Positions 1 to 8,520 are shown, numbered from the stretch's first letter. The stretch: 47,168 nt of DNA from Proteiniphilum sp. UBA5283 (GCA_002408485.1 DHSP01000046.1:387-47554); one strand, 5' to 3'. The notes: a model not told the origin generated them from the letters alone. Numbers and translations: made by a program.

Positions 1-692
1 ATGTCCATGAACTCCATGATTCTCATTTCGAGCCTGTTCACGATGCCTTTGATGCGCGTTGCAAGATAGTTATAAGCAAAAAGGGCAATGATCCCCACAA
101 TAAGCCCCCCTACAGTCGTGACCAGCGCTTCATAAATACCGGTCGAGAGAATATTTACGTCCACATTGGCTCCCGCACTTGCCATATCCATAAAAGCTTT
201 CACCATACCGGTTACGGTTCCCAAAAAACCAACCATGGGAGCACCCGATGCGGATGTTGCCAGCACGGGAAGTCCCTTTTCCAGTTTTGATATTTCTATA
301 TTTCCCTGGTTTTCAATGGCGGACATCACATCGACTGTGGGCCTGCCCAGGCGTGAGATCCCTTTCTCCACCATGCGGGCCGATGGCGTATCGGTGTGGC
401 GGCAGAGAGCCAGGGCAGCGTCGATTTTCCCGTCGTGGATATAATCCTTGATGCGGTTCATAAAAGAACTGTCTTCTTTGCCGGCTTTGTTGATGACCAG
501 AGTCCTTTCTATCAGGACATATATCGTCATTAACAGCAGAATGAGCAGTACAATCATCAACCATCCGCCTTTCAAAGCGAGCTCGAATGCATTCATTGTT
601 ACGGCCTCCGTTTCTGCGGTTGTTGCCTGCTGCATTGCGTTGTATATTGCCTGTGCAGTATCTGCCGGCATGGGGATTTGCAAAAGATTCAT
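1..692 (-). CDS. exbB: MotA/TolQ/ExbB proton channel family protein (partial, runs off left edge)
   Basis: Inner-membrane energy-transducing channel subunit of the ExbB/TolQ family, which with an ExbD/TolR partner couples the proton gradient to TonB-type transport. The reverse-strand frame from ATG at 692 is open to the window edge (230 codons). It has a hydrophobic segment at about residues 43-60 (GGWLMIVLLILLLMTIYVLI), a cytoplasmic stretch with RLGRPTVDVMSAIENQGN, and then the family hallmark APMVGFLGTVTGMVKAF followed by a second long hydrophobic region (TTVGGLIVGIIALFAYNYLA). The C-terminal end lies beyond position 1. It is 80 bp downstream of pdxJ on the same strand and may share its transcript. 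No Shine-Dalgarno is visible, so the start is chosen as the first ATG giving a plausible N-terminus; a later ATG (codon 33) is possible. Confidence 0.9.
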   Translation of the reverse strand, partial: MNLLQIPMPADTAQAIYNAMQQATTAETEAVTMNAFELALKGGWLMIVLLILLLMTIYVLIERTLVINKAGKEDSSFMNRIKDYIHDGKIDAALALCRHTDTPSARMVEKGISRLGRPTVDVMSAIENQGNIEISKLEKGLPVLATSASGAPMVGFLGTVTGMVKAFMDMASAGANVDVNILSTGIYEALVTTVGGLIVGIIALFAYNYLATRIKGIVNRLEMRIMEFMD

Positions 693-772
693 ACGATGTG
701 TATTTATTTGATACGTCTGAAGTTAGTTATGCTCGATGCCTATTTGGAATAAAGATAGCAGTTTTTGTCATG

Positions 773-1504
773 TCAAACCTCTGTTGAAGGCTCTTTTAAA
801 CAATTTTTATACGCTTTTATTGTTTTTTCCAAACCAAGATAAAGCGCATCGCAAATGAGGGAATGCCCGATGGACACTTCTTTGATCCACGGTATATGTA
901 CGTAAAGCCACTGAAGGTTATCCAGATTAAGGTCGTGACCCGCATTTACACCTAATCCCAGGTTTTTGGCCAGGGTGGCAGCTTCCAGATAGGGGGCAAC
1001 AGCTTTCTCCCGGTCGGATGGATAGAGTTCGGCGTAGGGACCGGTGTAGAGTTCTATGCGGTCGGTGCCGATCTGTGAAGCCATGCGGATCATATCGGGA
1101 TTAGCGTCCACAAAGATGGAGGTGCGTACGCCCATCGATTGAAATTCATTCACTATGTCGGTCAGAAAATCTTTGTGGGCGACCGTATCCCATCCTGCAT
1201 TGGAGGTGATAGCGTCGTGGGCGTCCGGCACGAGGGTTACCTGCGTCGGTCTTATTCGTTGAATGAGGGAAATAAACTCGGGAGTTGGATTGCCCTCAAT
1301 ATTGAACTCCGTATGTACTTTTGCCTGCAAATCAAATACATCGGAATAACGGATGTGTCGCTGATCGGGGCGGGGATGCACGGTGATGCCATCGGCTCCG
1401 AAGAGCTGACAGTCTACAGCTACCTGCACCACATCGGGAATATTTCCACCGCGGGCATTCCGCAGGGTCGCAATTTTGTTTACGTTTACGCTTAGTTTCG
1501 TCAT
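773..1504 (-). CDS. pdxJ: Pyridoxine 5'-phosphate synthase
   Basis: Cytosolic enzyme that condenses 1-deoxy-D-xylulose 5-phosphate with 3-amino-2-oxopropyl phosphate to give pyridoxine 5'-phosphate, the ring-closing step of the DXP-dependent vitamin B6 pathway. The 243-residue product has the length usual for the family. It shows the N-terminal strand LSVNVNKIATLRNARGG, the phosphate/active-site segment ADGITVHPRPDQRHI, EFNIEGNPTPEF, and near the C-terminus NAGHDLNLDNL and EVSIGHSLICDAL. It is divergent from the ACT-domain/nadK pair across a 100 bp gap. Identification is secure from overall sequence. Confidence 0.97.
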   Translation of the reverse strand: MTKLSVNVNKIATLRNARGGNIPDVVQVAVDCQLFGADGITVHPRPDQRHIRYSDVFDLQAKVHTEFNIEGNPTPEFISLIQRIRPTQVTLVPDAHDAITSNAGWDTVAHKDFLTDIVNEFQSMGVRTSIFVDANPDMIRMASQIGTDRIELYTGPYAELYPSDREKAVAPYLEAATLAKNLGLGVNAGHDLNLDNLQWLYVHIPWIKEVSIGHSLICDALYLGLEKTIKAYKNCLKEPSTEV

Positions 1505-1604
1505 ATTATTTTAAAAACAATCCGTCGCAAAGAGGCGAATTCGCAAATTTTTGCCATCTTTGTAAAACAGTTACAAAAGTAATACGAAATAACCGTTTTA
1601 CGCA
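1505..1604. promoter_or_regulatory. Divergent promoter region between pdxJ and the ACT protein/nadK pair
   Basis: A 100 bp AT-rich gap between divergent starts. On the minus strand a TACTTTTG box (1574-1581) fits the Bacteroidetes -7 pattern TAnnTTTG, with a TTG about 21 bp upstream, and would drive pdxJ. On the plus strand a weaker CATCTTTG lies near 1555-1562. These are pattern matches only. Confidence 0.45.
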
Positions 1605-1982
1605 ATGTCGGTCAAAGAATTTATCAATAATCAGGTCGAAAAGTTTGCTTCACCACTTACACCAGAACAGTTTACGGAGTTGACGGAAACGGAAAATTCA
1701 CTTCTTATTCTGGAGATTCCGTTTAAAGATTACACGCTCACGGAGATAGCCAGGATTGTGGAAAGCAACAATGCCCATGTGACGTCTCTTTCCGTGATGC
1801 CGTTCTCGGGCGGAGCCGATTTGTTGGTGTCACTGAAGCTGGATGTGGACGACCTCTCCGCTGTATTGCGGAGTTTCGAACGGTTCAACTACCATGTAGT
1901 ATACTATTTTATGCGTGAAGGTGAGGTGACCGACACCCAGAAAGAACGGCTGGATGAGTTATTGTATTACCTGGAAATGTAG
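1605..1982 (+). CDS. ACT-like domain protein, apparently the C-terminal half of a CBS-ACT family
   Basis: 125-residue protein whose body (about residues 28-125) resembles the C-terminal ACT-like region of the roughly 220-residue CBS-domain protein that sits beside nadK in Bacteroides relatives. Recognisable pieces are YTLTEIARIVESNNAHVTSL, SFERFNYHVVYYFM and the C-terminal LDELLYYLEM. The N-terminus (MSVKEFINNQ) still looks like the start of the long form, but the two CBS repeats expected between it and the ACT region are absent. There is no frameshift or stop, so this looks like a clean in-frame loss. It lies 51 bp upstream of nadK on the same strand and is probably co-transcribed. A role as a small-ligand sensor is inference; no catalytic motif is visible. 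Confidence 0.75.
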   Translation: MSVKEFINNQVEKFASPLTPEQFTELTETENSLLILEIPFKDYTLTEIARIVESNNAHVTSLSVMPFSGGADLLVSLKLDVDDLSAVLRSFERFNYHVVYYFMREGEVTDTQKERLDELLYYLEM

Positions 1983-2033
1983 CCGGTATATTTCAGGATT
2001 GTTGTTTGCCGAAATAAGTTTGACGACGGATAA

Positions 2034-2924
2034 ATGAAGTTTGCATTATTTGGTAGTATGTTCCCCGACAGGACCGCAAAAGCGGAAGAGCAGATATTCG
2101 GGGTTTGCGATGCCATCAGGCGGAACGGAGGGGAGTTGTACTTACCCGAGAATTTTTACCTCTCTCTGCCGGGTTATATTCAGCAGAAAGTGGGCCCGAT
2201 CTCGGAACTTGTCGAGACGTTGCCTCAAGTGGACATGGTAGTGAGCGTGGGAGGCGATGGTACTTTCCTACGTACGGCCGCCACGGTGGGGGATTCCGGC
2301 ATCCCCGTGCTGGGCATAAACACCGGTCGTCTGGGTTTTCTTGCCGCCATTAATTATGCCGATGTAGAAGAAACACTGCAGGAGGTGATGAACAGTGCCT
2401 ACAAAGTGCAGGAACGCACTTTAATAAAAATGACGACCGACGAGACCTTCCCCCCCGAGTACTTCAACACGCACGCACTGAATGAAGTAGCTATCCTGAA
2501 ACAGGACACAGCCTCAATGCTCTCCATCCATGCCTACATCAACAACGATTATCTGACTTCCTATCAGGCCGACGGACTGGTGATTGCTACCCCAACCGGA
2601 TCCACGGCATACTCGTTAAGCATCGGAGGAGCTATTCTCTCGCCCACCACACCCAGTATTATCCTTTCTGCCATTGCGCCTCACAACCTTACTTCGCGCT
2701 CGTTGGTGGTGGATGACAGCAGCATCATCTCTCTGAAAGTGGAAAGTCGTAGTCATATGTTTCTGGTTTCAGTCGATGGCCAGTCGCGCGTGCTGGATGA
2801 GACGGTGAATATCCAGGTCAGAAAAGGAGACTATACGCTGCGCGTGGTAAAGAGGCTGGGCCACACGTTCTACGAGACTCTACGCGATAAACTGATGTGG
2901 GGAGCCGATGTGCGGAAACAATGA
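2034..2924 (+). CDS. nadK: NAD kinase
   Basis: ATP (or polyphosphate)-dependent phosphorylation of NAD to NADP in the cytosol. The 296-residue protein has the family signatures in order: the GGDG nucleotide loop at residues 73-76 (within VSVGGDGTFLRTAA), NTGRLGFL at 96-103, NEVAI around 150, and the NAD-binding ADGLVIATPTGSTAYSLS at about 179-196. Length is normal for bacterial NadK. It follows the ACT-domain gene with a 51 bp gap and is convergent with the sodium-pump operon, whose last gene ends 31 bp beyond its stop. Confidence 0.97.
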   Translation: MKFALFGSMFPDRTAKAEEQIFGVCDAIRRNGGELYLPENFYLSLPGYIQQKVGPISELVETLPQVDMVVSVGGDGTFLRTAATVGDSGIPVLGINTGRLGFLAAINYADVEETLQEVMNSAYKVQERTLIKMTTDETFPPEYFNTHALNEVAILKQDTASMLSIHAYINNDYLTSYQADGLVIATPTGSTAYSLSIGGAILSPTTPSIILSAIAPHNLTSRSLVVDDSSIISLKVESRSHMFLVSVDGQSRVLDETVNIQVRKGDYTLRVVKRLGHTFYETLRDKLMWGADVRKQ

Positions 2925-2955
2925 TGATTCCGCCACATATAACCGGCAACTGCAG

Positions 2956-3096
2956 TTATTCTTCTTCCATTTTCTCCTCGTGGGGCAGGTATTTATCCAA
3001 CGCAAGAATAAGCAGGTAAAAGACCGCCATGAAGACAAATATCCCTGCCATTCCAATTCCTGCAATAAACAAAGCTACTTCTATGGTCGATGTCAT
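2956..3096 (-). CDS. Small OadG-like membrane subunit (sodium-pump decarboxylase gamma type), 46 aa
   Basis: Very short gene. ATG at 3096, stop TAA at 2956-2958, product of 46 residues. It is one transmembrane helix (about residues 7-33, AGIGMAGIFVFMAVFYLLIL) followed by a short charged tail (DKYLPHEEKMEEE). The glycine/methionine-rich helix and acidic tail resemble the N-terminal helix of OadG/MmdD gamma subunits, which hold the decarboxylase pump together at the membrane. It starts 12 bp after the stop of the second OadB gene in the same direction, so it is almost certainly the last gene of the pump operon. The larger lamin-tail protein upstream in the operon also carries an OadG-like helix and tail, so the operon appears to encode two gamma-type subunits. 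The family call is by resemblance and context. Confidence 0.72.
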   Translation of the reverse strand: MTSTIEVALFIAGIGMAGIFVFMAVFYLLILALDKYLPHEEKMEEE

Positions 3097-3108
3097 GATT
3101 TTTTTGTT

Positions 3109-4260
3109 TTAAGCAAATAAAGGAACCAATGTTAATATAATACCTCCGGCCACTACCGAACCGATCTGTCCTCCAACATTGGCACTGATAGCCGGCATAA
3201 GCAGGTAGTTGTATGGATCTTCTTTTTGACCCATCTGATGGATCACGCGTGCCGACATCGGGAAGGCAGAAATGCCGCAGGCTCCCACCATCGGGTTGAT
3301 CTTGTTGCCCTCCTTGCGGAACAGATTCAACAACTTGGCAAAGATCACGCCGCCAAACGTGTCGAAGACAAAAGCAAACAATCCCAACGCAATGATGATG
3401 AGCGTATCCAGGCGAATGAAACGCTCGGCCGTCATCGTGCTGGCAATCGTGATCCCGAGGAGCAATGTTACCAGGCTGGCCAGTTCGTTTTGCGCTGAAA
3501 GAGATAGCTTATTTAAAACACCACATTCGCGTACAAGGTTTCCAAACATCAGGAATCCGATCAATGCCAATGATGAAGGTGCAATGATTCCGGCAACGAC
3601 GGTAACCACAATAGGAAAGGCAATCAATGCCTTCTTTGAGATCTTCTTGTTATTGTTGCCTGTCATGCGGATCAACCTCTCTTTGCGGGATGTCAGCAAC
3701 CGGATTACGGGCGGTTGAATGATCGGAACCAATGCCATATAGGAGTAGGCTGCCACAGAAATGGGACCCAGCAAGTTGGGTGCAAAACGAGATGCCACCA
3801 CAATGGAGGTGGGACCGTCTGCAGCGCCGATAATGCCGATGGAGGCTGCTTCCCTTAAGTCGTACCCCAGGATGGATGCAAGCACCATCGTGAGAAAAAT
3901 ACCGAACTGTGCTGCAGCTCCAAATAACAACAGCGACGGATTTCGAAACAAGGGCGAGAAATCGATCATTGCCCCGATCGCAATAAAGATGAGTAAGGGG
4001 AAAATCTCTGTGGCGATACCGGCTTCGAAAAAGACGTTCAGCACTCCTTCCACAGCCTGACCCGTTGCCGGGTCGATCTGGGTCAGAGCCGAAGAAAGGG
4101 GAATGTTAACCAGAATGGCACCAAAACCCATAGGTAATAGCAGAGTTGGCTCGTAGTTCTTAGCAATGGCAAGATAGATTAGTATGCCTCCGATAGCAAT
4201 CATAATCAGATGCTGCCAGGTCATACCGGCAATGGCAGGCATCAATTGTTCTAAACCCAT
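3109..4260 (-). CDS. oadB: Sodium-ion-translocating decarboxylase beta subunit (second copy, OadB-like)
   Basis: Polytopic membrane subunit that decarboxylates carboxybiotin and couples this to Na+ export. At 383 residues it is somewhat shorter than Klebsiella OadB (about 433). Residues known to be important in Klebsiella OadB appear conserved: the Asp in GAADGPTSIV (Asp203 equivalent) and the Asn, Gly, Ser and Arg of NPMVGACGISAFPMSAR (Asn373, Gly377, Ser382, Arg389 equivalents). It differs from its neighbour in having GAADG for GGADG and GACG for GNAG. It lies 27 bp downstream of the other OadB gene and 12 bp upstream of the 46-residue OadG-like gene. Both copies look functional. Confidence 0.93.
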   Translation of the reverse strand: MGLEQLMPAIAGMTWQHLIMIAIGGILIYLAIAKNYEPTLLLPMGFGAILVNIPLSSALTQIDPATGQAVEGVLNVFFEAGIATEIFPLLIFIAIGAMIDFSPLFRNPSLLLFGAAAQFGIFLTMVLASILGYDLREAASIGIIGAADGPTSIVVASRFAPNLLGPISVAAYSYMALVPIIQPPVIRLLTSRKERLIRMTGNNNKKISKKALIAFPIVVTVVAGIIAPSSLALIGFLMFGNLVRECGVLNKLSLSAQNELASLVTLLLGITIASTMTAERFIRLDTLIIIALGLFAFVFDTFGGVIFAKLLNLFRKEGNKINPMVGACGISAFPMSARVIHQMGQKEDPYNYLLMPAISANVGGQIGSVVAGGIILTLVPLFA

Positions 4261-4287
4261 AAAATTTTATTTTTGTTGATTTTTTGT

Positions 4288-5448
4288 TTAATACAAAAAT
4301 CCGAGCATCAACCCTGCAGCCACAGCAGATGCAATAACACCTGCCACATTGGGGCCCATGGCGTGCATCAGCAGGTGATTGGTAGAGTCGTACTCCAACC
4401 CAACAACCTGCGACATACGTGCCGAGCCGGGTACTGCCGATACACCCGCATTGCCAATCAGCGGATTGATTTTGTTCCCTTCTTTCAAAAACAGATTGAG
4501 GAACTTTACAAACAGAACGCCTGCGCAAGTGGCAATGATAAATGCCAACGCACCCAAAAAGAATATTTTCACCGATGCGGGTGTCAGAAAGGTGGTTGCC
4601 TGAGTGGAGACACCAACCATTAATCCAAGAAGAATGGTGACAATATCAATCATAGGTCCGCGGGCAGTCTCTGCCAGTCGCCGGGTTACCCCTGACTCTT
4701 TCAGCAGATTCCCAAAGAAGAGCATACCCAATAGGGGCAATCCGGAAGGAACCAGGAATGCTGTCAACAATAAACCAACAACCGGGAAGATGATCTTCTC
4801 ATTTTGAGATACCACCCGTGCCGATTTCATGCGTATAAGCCGCTCTTTTTTTGTCGTGAGCAGCCTCATGCAGGGGGGTTGCAAAATTGGAATCAGTGCC
4901 ATGTACGAGTAGGCCGATATGGCTACCGCTCCCAACAGGTGTGGGGCTAACTTTGAGGTAAGAAATATGGCCGTGGGCCCGTCTGCTCCTCCAATGATTC
5001 CGATCGATGCGGCCTCTGTCGGCTCAAATCCGAGCTGCAAAGCAATAATGTAAGCTCCGAAGATGCCAAACTGGCAGGCAGCACCGACGAGGACCAGCTT
5101 GGGATTTGAAATCAGGGAAGAAAAATCGGTCATGGCACCAATGCCAAGAAAGATCAACGGCGGATACCATCCTTTCTGTACGCCCTGATAGAGGATATTC
5201 AAGACCGATCCCTCTTCGTATATGCCAATTTCCATATTGGCAGAGAGATCAAACGGGATGTTGCCGATCAATATACCAAAACCAATGGGTACCAGTAGCA
5301 AAGGTTCGAATTCATAGCGGATAGCCAGGAATATAAACAGTACTCCAAACAGGATCATTATGATATGACCTGACTCTACGTTCGCAAATCCGGTGTAACT
5401 AATAAAGGTGTTTAGATTCTCAATTAAAAAGTCAAAAAAGTTTCCCAT
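4288..5448 (-). CDS. oadB: Sodium-ion-translocating decarboxylase beta subunit (first copy, OadB/MmdB)
   Basis: 386-residue polytopic membrane protein. Carries the hallmark GGADGPTAIFLTSKLAPHLL (Asp203 region of Klebsiella OadB) and NPLIGNAGVSAVPGSAR, which keeps the Asn/Gly/Ser/Arg set involved in Na+ passage. It decarboxylates the carboxylated biotin on the carrier encoded immediately upstream (3 bp gap to the BCCP gene) and pumps Na+ out. This copy matches the classical Bacteroides arrangement, carboxyltransferase then carrier then beta subunit. The second, more divergent copy follows directly after it. Long antisense frames within it are shadows. Confidence 0.95.
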   Translation of the reverse strand: MGNFFDFLIENLNTFISYTGFANVESGHIIMILFGVLFIFLAIRYEFEPLLLVPIGFGILIGNIPFDLSANMEIGIYEEGSVLNILYQGVQKGWYPPLIFLGIGAMTDFSSLISNPKLVLVGAACQFGIFGAYIIALQLGFEPTEAASIGIIGGADGPTAIFLTSKLAPHLLGAVAISAYSYMALIPILQPPCMRLLTTKKERLIRMKSARVVSQNEKIIFPVVGLLLTAFLVPSGLPLLGMLFFGNLLKESGVTRRLAETARGPMIDIVTILLGLMVGVSTQATTFLTPASVKIFFLGALAFIIATCAGVLFVKFLNLFLKEGNKINPLIGNAGVSAVPGSARMSQVVGLEYDSTNHLLMHAMGPNVAGVIASAVAAGLMLGFLY

Positions 5449-5451
5449 ATT

Positions 5452-5892
5452 CTATCCTACTATAACAATCAGTTCAGATCCTTCCAAGACCGAATCTCCT
5501 TTTCTTACCTTAATCTCCTTGATGGTGCCGTCTCTATCCGCAATAATATTGTTTTCCATTTTCATGGCTTCCAGTATCAACAGTTTTTGTCCTTTTTTTA
5601 CGGTATCGCCCACATTGCAGTTGATGTCGAGGATGATACCCGGAAGCGGAGATTTCAATGAATTGGCACTTGCATTTGCCGTATGTTTGATCACGGGGGT
5701 GCTTGATTCGGGTTGTGGCGAACCTGCCTGCGCCGGTTTTTTAAATGGCGATGATACTATTTTCTTTATCTTTTTCTCAATCTCAACCGTGTAGGGAATG
5801 CCATTTACTTCCACTTCTGCTGTCTCATCGGTCGTATTGTTAATGACCACGTTATAGAGACTGCCATTGATTCTGTATTTATATTGTTTCAT
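5452..5892 (-). CDS. mmdC: Biotin carboxyl carrier protein of the decarboxylase pump
   Basis: 146-residue carrier that shuttles the carboxyl group from the carboxyltransferase to the OadB subunit(s). The N-terminal part (residues 1-45) is a small beta domain. A flexible Lys/Pro/Ser/Ala-rich hinge follows (about 46-80, FKKPAQAGSPQPESSTP), then a biotinyl domain (about 80-146) with the biotinylation motif LEAMKMEN, putting biotin on Lys111. The partner genes lie immediately on both sides: the lamin-tail/OadG lipoprotein 42 bp upstream and OadB 3 bp downstream. Confidence 0.95.
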   Translation of the reverse strand: MKQYKYRINGSLYNVVINNTTDETAEVEVNGIPYTVEIEKKIKKIVSSPFKKPAQAGSPQPESSTPVIKHTANASANSLKSPLPGIILDINCNVGDTVKKGQKLLILEAMKMENNIIADRDGTIKEIKVRKGDSVLEGSELIVIVG

Positions 5893-5934
5893 TATGTGAA
5901 ATTTATGTTTTTGTTGATTGAAACGTTTGCCTGT

Positions 5935-6858
5935 TTATCTTCGCGGAAGTTCTCTCAAACCGTAAATTTTAGAACTCCAGGGAGAATAGTTTTTGTTAAT
6001 TTTGTTGATTGTGAGAATGGTATGTTCGAAATCATGCACGTCATTTTGTTCTTCATGCAGAGCCATAAATATGGCGCTAAGCACTTCTCCCGGTATACCT
6101 TGGGGATCCGGTTTGCCTGCTGTGGTTTCGACAGTTGTACTTTTCCCTCTTCTCTTTTCACTTATTCTAGTCGATGATTTTCCGACTATCTTGAAGACGA
6201 TATACAGAACAAGGAGAGCACAAAATACTACTAACATTGATGTAATTGTCATAGATGCTCCAAATTTATCTTGTTGTTTAAATCTCTCGACCTTTTCATT
6301 CTTGTCGAGGGTGTAATTATTGGTGCTGGGAGTTACCTTTTTCAATCTGGTCAGCTGGAGGGTGCCGTCCTTGTCGTATTTGACCCCGTCCATTTCATAA
6401 CCCCATGAAACATCTGCCAACTGTCCCTTGGGTATGATTATTTCGTCAATCAGCTTCGTACCACTTTCATCGAACAGAGCAATGTAATTGTCCTCCTCGG
6501 GGTCCAGTTCAAAACTAATGTGAAATGTTCCCTGATAGGGCTTGTTATTTGCCCAAAATAAGACATGTTGATGCGGTGCAATTCTGGTAAGTACATCGCC
6601 TCTGGGAATGGGATATTTTCTGGGGTTTGACTTGTCGTTGGTAAGAAAATATCCGCCGATATCCTGCGTTTTTGCAGTGTTGTTGAATATTTCAATCCAT
6701 CCGCTTCTTTGCCCGTAATCATCCACATAATTTTCCTCATTGTTCACCAGTACCTCGTTAATTACCATGCGTGGGTTTTCAACGCGTTCGGAACAAGAAG
6801 TGAAAGGTAGAAGAAGTAGGAAAAGAAACAAAACAGAAGATGCCGGTAGTTTATTCAT
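5935..6858 (-). CDS. Lipoprotein with lamin-tail domain fused to an OadG-type membrane/gamma segment
   Basis: 307 residues. The N-terminus is a lipoprotein signal peptide (Leu-rich 9-18, lipobox PFTSC, lipidated Cys22). Residues about 30-145 look like a lamin-tail (LTD) beta-sandwich: VINEVLVNNEENYVDDYG, GWIEIFNNTAKTQDIGGYFL, then HVLFWANN. A single transmembrane helix spans about 203-225 (MTITSMLVVFCALLVLYIVF), followed by a basic segment and a conserved-looking tail (PGEVLSAIFMALHEE...SPWSSKIYGLRELPRR). The helix and tail occupy the operon position of the gamma subunit OadG. Predicted topology: lipid-anchored LTD outside the membrane and OadG tail in the cytoplasm with the decarboxylase. 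It starts 11 bp after the carboxyltransferase gene. What the LTD binds is unknown. Confidence 0.8.
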   Translation of the reverse strand: MNKLPASSVLFLFLLLLPFTSCSERVENPRMVINEVLVNNEENYVDDYGQRSGWIEIFNNTAKTQDIGGYFLTNDKSNPRKYPIPRGDVLTRIAPHQHVLFWANNKPYQGTFHISFELDPEEDNYIALFDESGTKLIDEIIIPKGQLADVSWGYEMDGVKYDKDGTLQLTRLKKVTPSTNNYTLDKNEKVERFKQQDKFGASMTITSMLVVFCALLVLYIVFKIVGKSSTRISEKRRGKSTTVETTAGKPDPQGIPGEVLSAIFMALHEEQNDVHDFEHTILTINKINKNYSPWSSKIYGLRELPRR

Positions 6859-6869
6859 AATCCTTTCTT

Positions 6870-8432
6870 TTACAAGGGGAGGTTATCGTGTTTCTTTGCC
6901 GGATTCTGTAGCTTTTTCGTCTGTGTCTGCTGCAGGGCGCGAATCACGCGGAAACGGGTATTACGCGGTTCAATCACATCGTCGATATATCCATAGCGGG
7001 CAGCTTCATATGGGTTGGCAAACAGATCGTTGTACTCCTGTTTTTTTGATTCAATCACGGCGTTCTTTTTCTCTGCGTCCGTTTCTGTGGCTATCTCTTT
7101 GCTGTAGAGAACCTCCACCGCTCCATCGGCGCCCATGACGGCAATTTCGGCGCTGGGCCATGCATAATTGATGTCACCGCGGAGCTGCTTGCAACTCATC
7201 ACGATGTGTGCTCCCCCGTATGATTTTCGCAGGGTAACGGTGATTTTGGGAACAGTGGCCTCGCCATACGCATAGAGCAACTTTGCACCGTGTGTGATTA
7301 CACCGCCATATTCCTGTCCTGTTCCGGGAAGGAATCCGGGAACATCTACCAACGTGACAAGAGGGATGTTAAATGCATCGCAGAAGCGGACAAAACGAGC
7401 AGCCTTTCTTGAAGCATTGATATCCAATACACCAGCAAGGAATTTAGGCTGATTGGCAACAATTCCAACCGACTGTCCGTTGAAACGGGCGAATCCTACA
7501 ATGATATTTTTTGCATAATCGGCATGGACTTCCAAAAATTCCCCTTTGTCGATGATGGCGCCAATTACCTCGTACATGTCGTATGGTTTGGAAGGACTGT
7601 CCGGGATGATGTCATTCAGACCATCTTCCAGCCTGTCGATGGGATCGTCGTTTTCATAGACGGGTGCTTCTTCCAGATTGTTTTGGGGAATGAAACTCAA
7701 CAGCTGACGGATAACCTTTAGACCGTTTTCTTCCGAATCAACAGCGAACTGTGCAACTCCTGACTTGGAGGCATGTACGGAAGCACCCCCCAGGTTCTCC
7801 TGAGTGACATCTTCTCCTGTAACGGTTTTTACTACCTTGGGCCCCGTTAGAAACATATAGGATGTACCCTGTGTCATGACAATGAAATCGGTAAGAGCAG
7901 GCGAGTAAACTGCACCTCCTGCACAAGGACCGAAGATACCGGATATCTGGGGAATTACGCCCGAAGCGAGGATGTTACGCTGAAATATTTCAGCGTAGCC
8001 TGCCAAAGCATTGATACCTTCCTGAATACGGGCGCCACCCGAGTCGTTGATTCCGATCAGCGGAGCTCCCATCTTCATGGCCTGGTCCATAACCTTGCAT
8101 ATTTTTTTAGCCTGCATTTCGGACAGAGATCCGCCAAAAATGGTGAAATCCTGAGCGAAAACATAGACAAGACGTCCTTCGATTGTACCATAGCCTGTGA
8201 CAACACCATCACCGAGAAACTTGCTGTTTTCCATTCCGAAGTTATGCGAACGATGCTCCACGAACATATCGAATTCTTCAAAACTTCCTTCGTCAAGAAG
8301 CATGAAAATGCGTTCACGCGCAGTGTACTTTCCCTTTTGGTGTTGTGATTGAATCCTTTTCTCACCTCCGCCTAAACGGGCCTTTTCCCTTAGCTGGATT
8401 AGTTCTTTTACTTTTTCGAGTTGATTGCTCAT
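6870..8432 (-). CDS. mmdA: Methylmalonyl-CoA decarboxylase alpha / propionyl-CoA carboxylase beta-type carboxyltransferase
   Basis: 520-residue acyl-CoA carboxyltransferase with two crotonase-like halves. It has the N-terminal KLGDGVVTGYGTIEGRLVYVF-like region (residues about 72-93), the CoA-binding segment INDSGGARIQEGINALAGYAEI, GGAVYSPALTDFIVM, and the C-terminal carboxybiotin half with VDVPGFLPGTGQEYGGVI and the KSYGGAHIVMS motif. In this operon it should transfer the carboxyl from (S)-methylmalonyl-CoA to biotin on the carrier, giving propionyl-CoA. The nearby OadB genes argue for a Na+-pumping decarboxylase rather than an ATP-driven carboxylase, and no biotin carboxylase gene is in the window. 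Confidence 0.95.
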   Translation of the reverse strand: MSNQLEKVKELIQLREKARLGGGEKRIQSQHQKGKYTARERIFMLLDEGSFEEFDMFVEHRSHNFGMENSKFLGDGVVTGYGTIEGRLVYVFAQDFTIFGGSLSEMQAKKICKVMDQAMKMGAPLIGINDSGGARIQEGINALAGYAEIFQRNILASGVIPQISGIFGPCAGGAVYSPALTDFIVMTQGTSYMFLTGPKVVKTVTGEDVTQENLGGASVHASKSGVAQFAVDSEENGLKVIRQLLSFIPQNNLEEAPVYENDDPIDRLEDGLNDIIPDSPSKPYDMYEVIGAIIDKGEFLEVHADYAKNIIVGFARFNGQSVGIVANQPKFLAGVLDINASRKAARFVRFCDAFNIPLVTLVDVPGFLPGTGQEYGGVITHGAKLLYAYGEATVPKITVTLRKSYGGAHIVMSCKQLRGDINYAWPSAEIAVMGADGAVEVLYSKEIATETDAEKKNAVIESKKQEYNDLFANPYEAARYGYIDDVIEPRNTRFRVIRALQQTQTKKLQNPAKKHDNLPL

Positions 8433-8520
8433 ATGATTAATTCTTTAGATTAACGAGATAGTTTTTGTCGATGTCTGCTTGTTTTTCTGTGGCAGGCCCG
8501 TTTCGGTGCTGCTCAACCTG

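Noticed and set aside
313..564. 83-codon minus-strand ORF near the left edge
   Set aside because: Out of frame with the ExbB family frame, which is open from 692 to the window edge and carries the family motifs.
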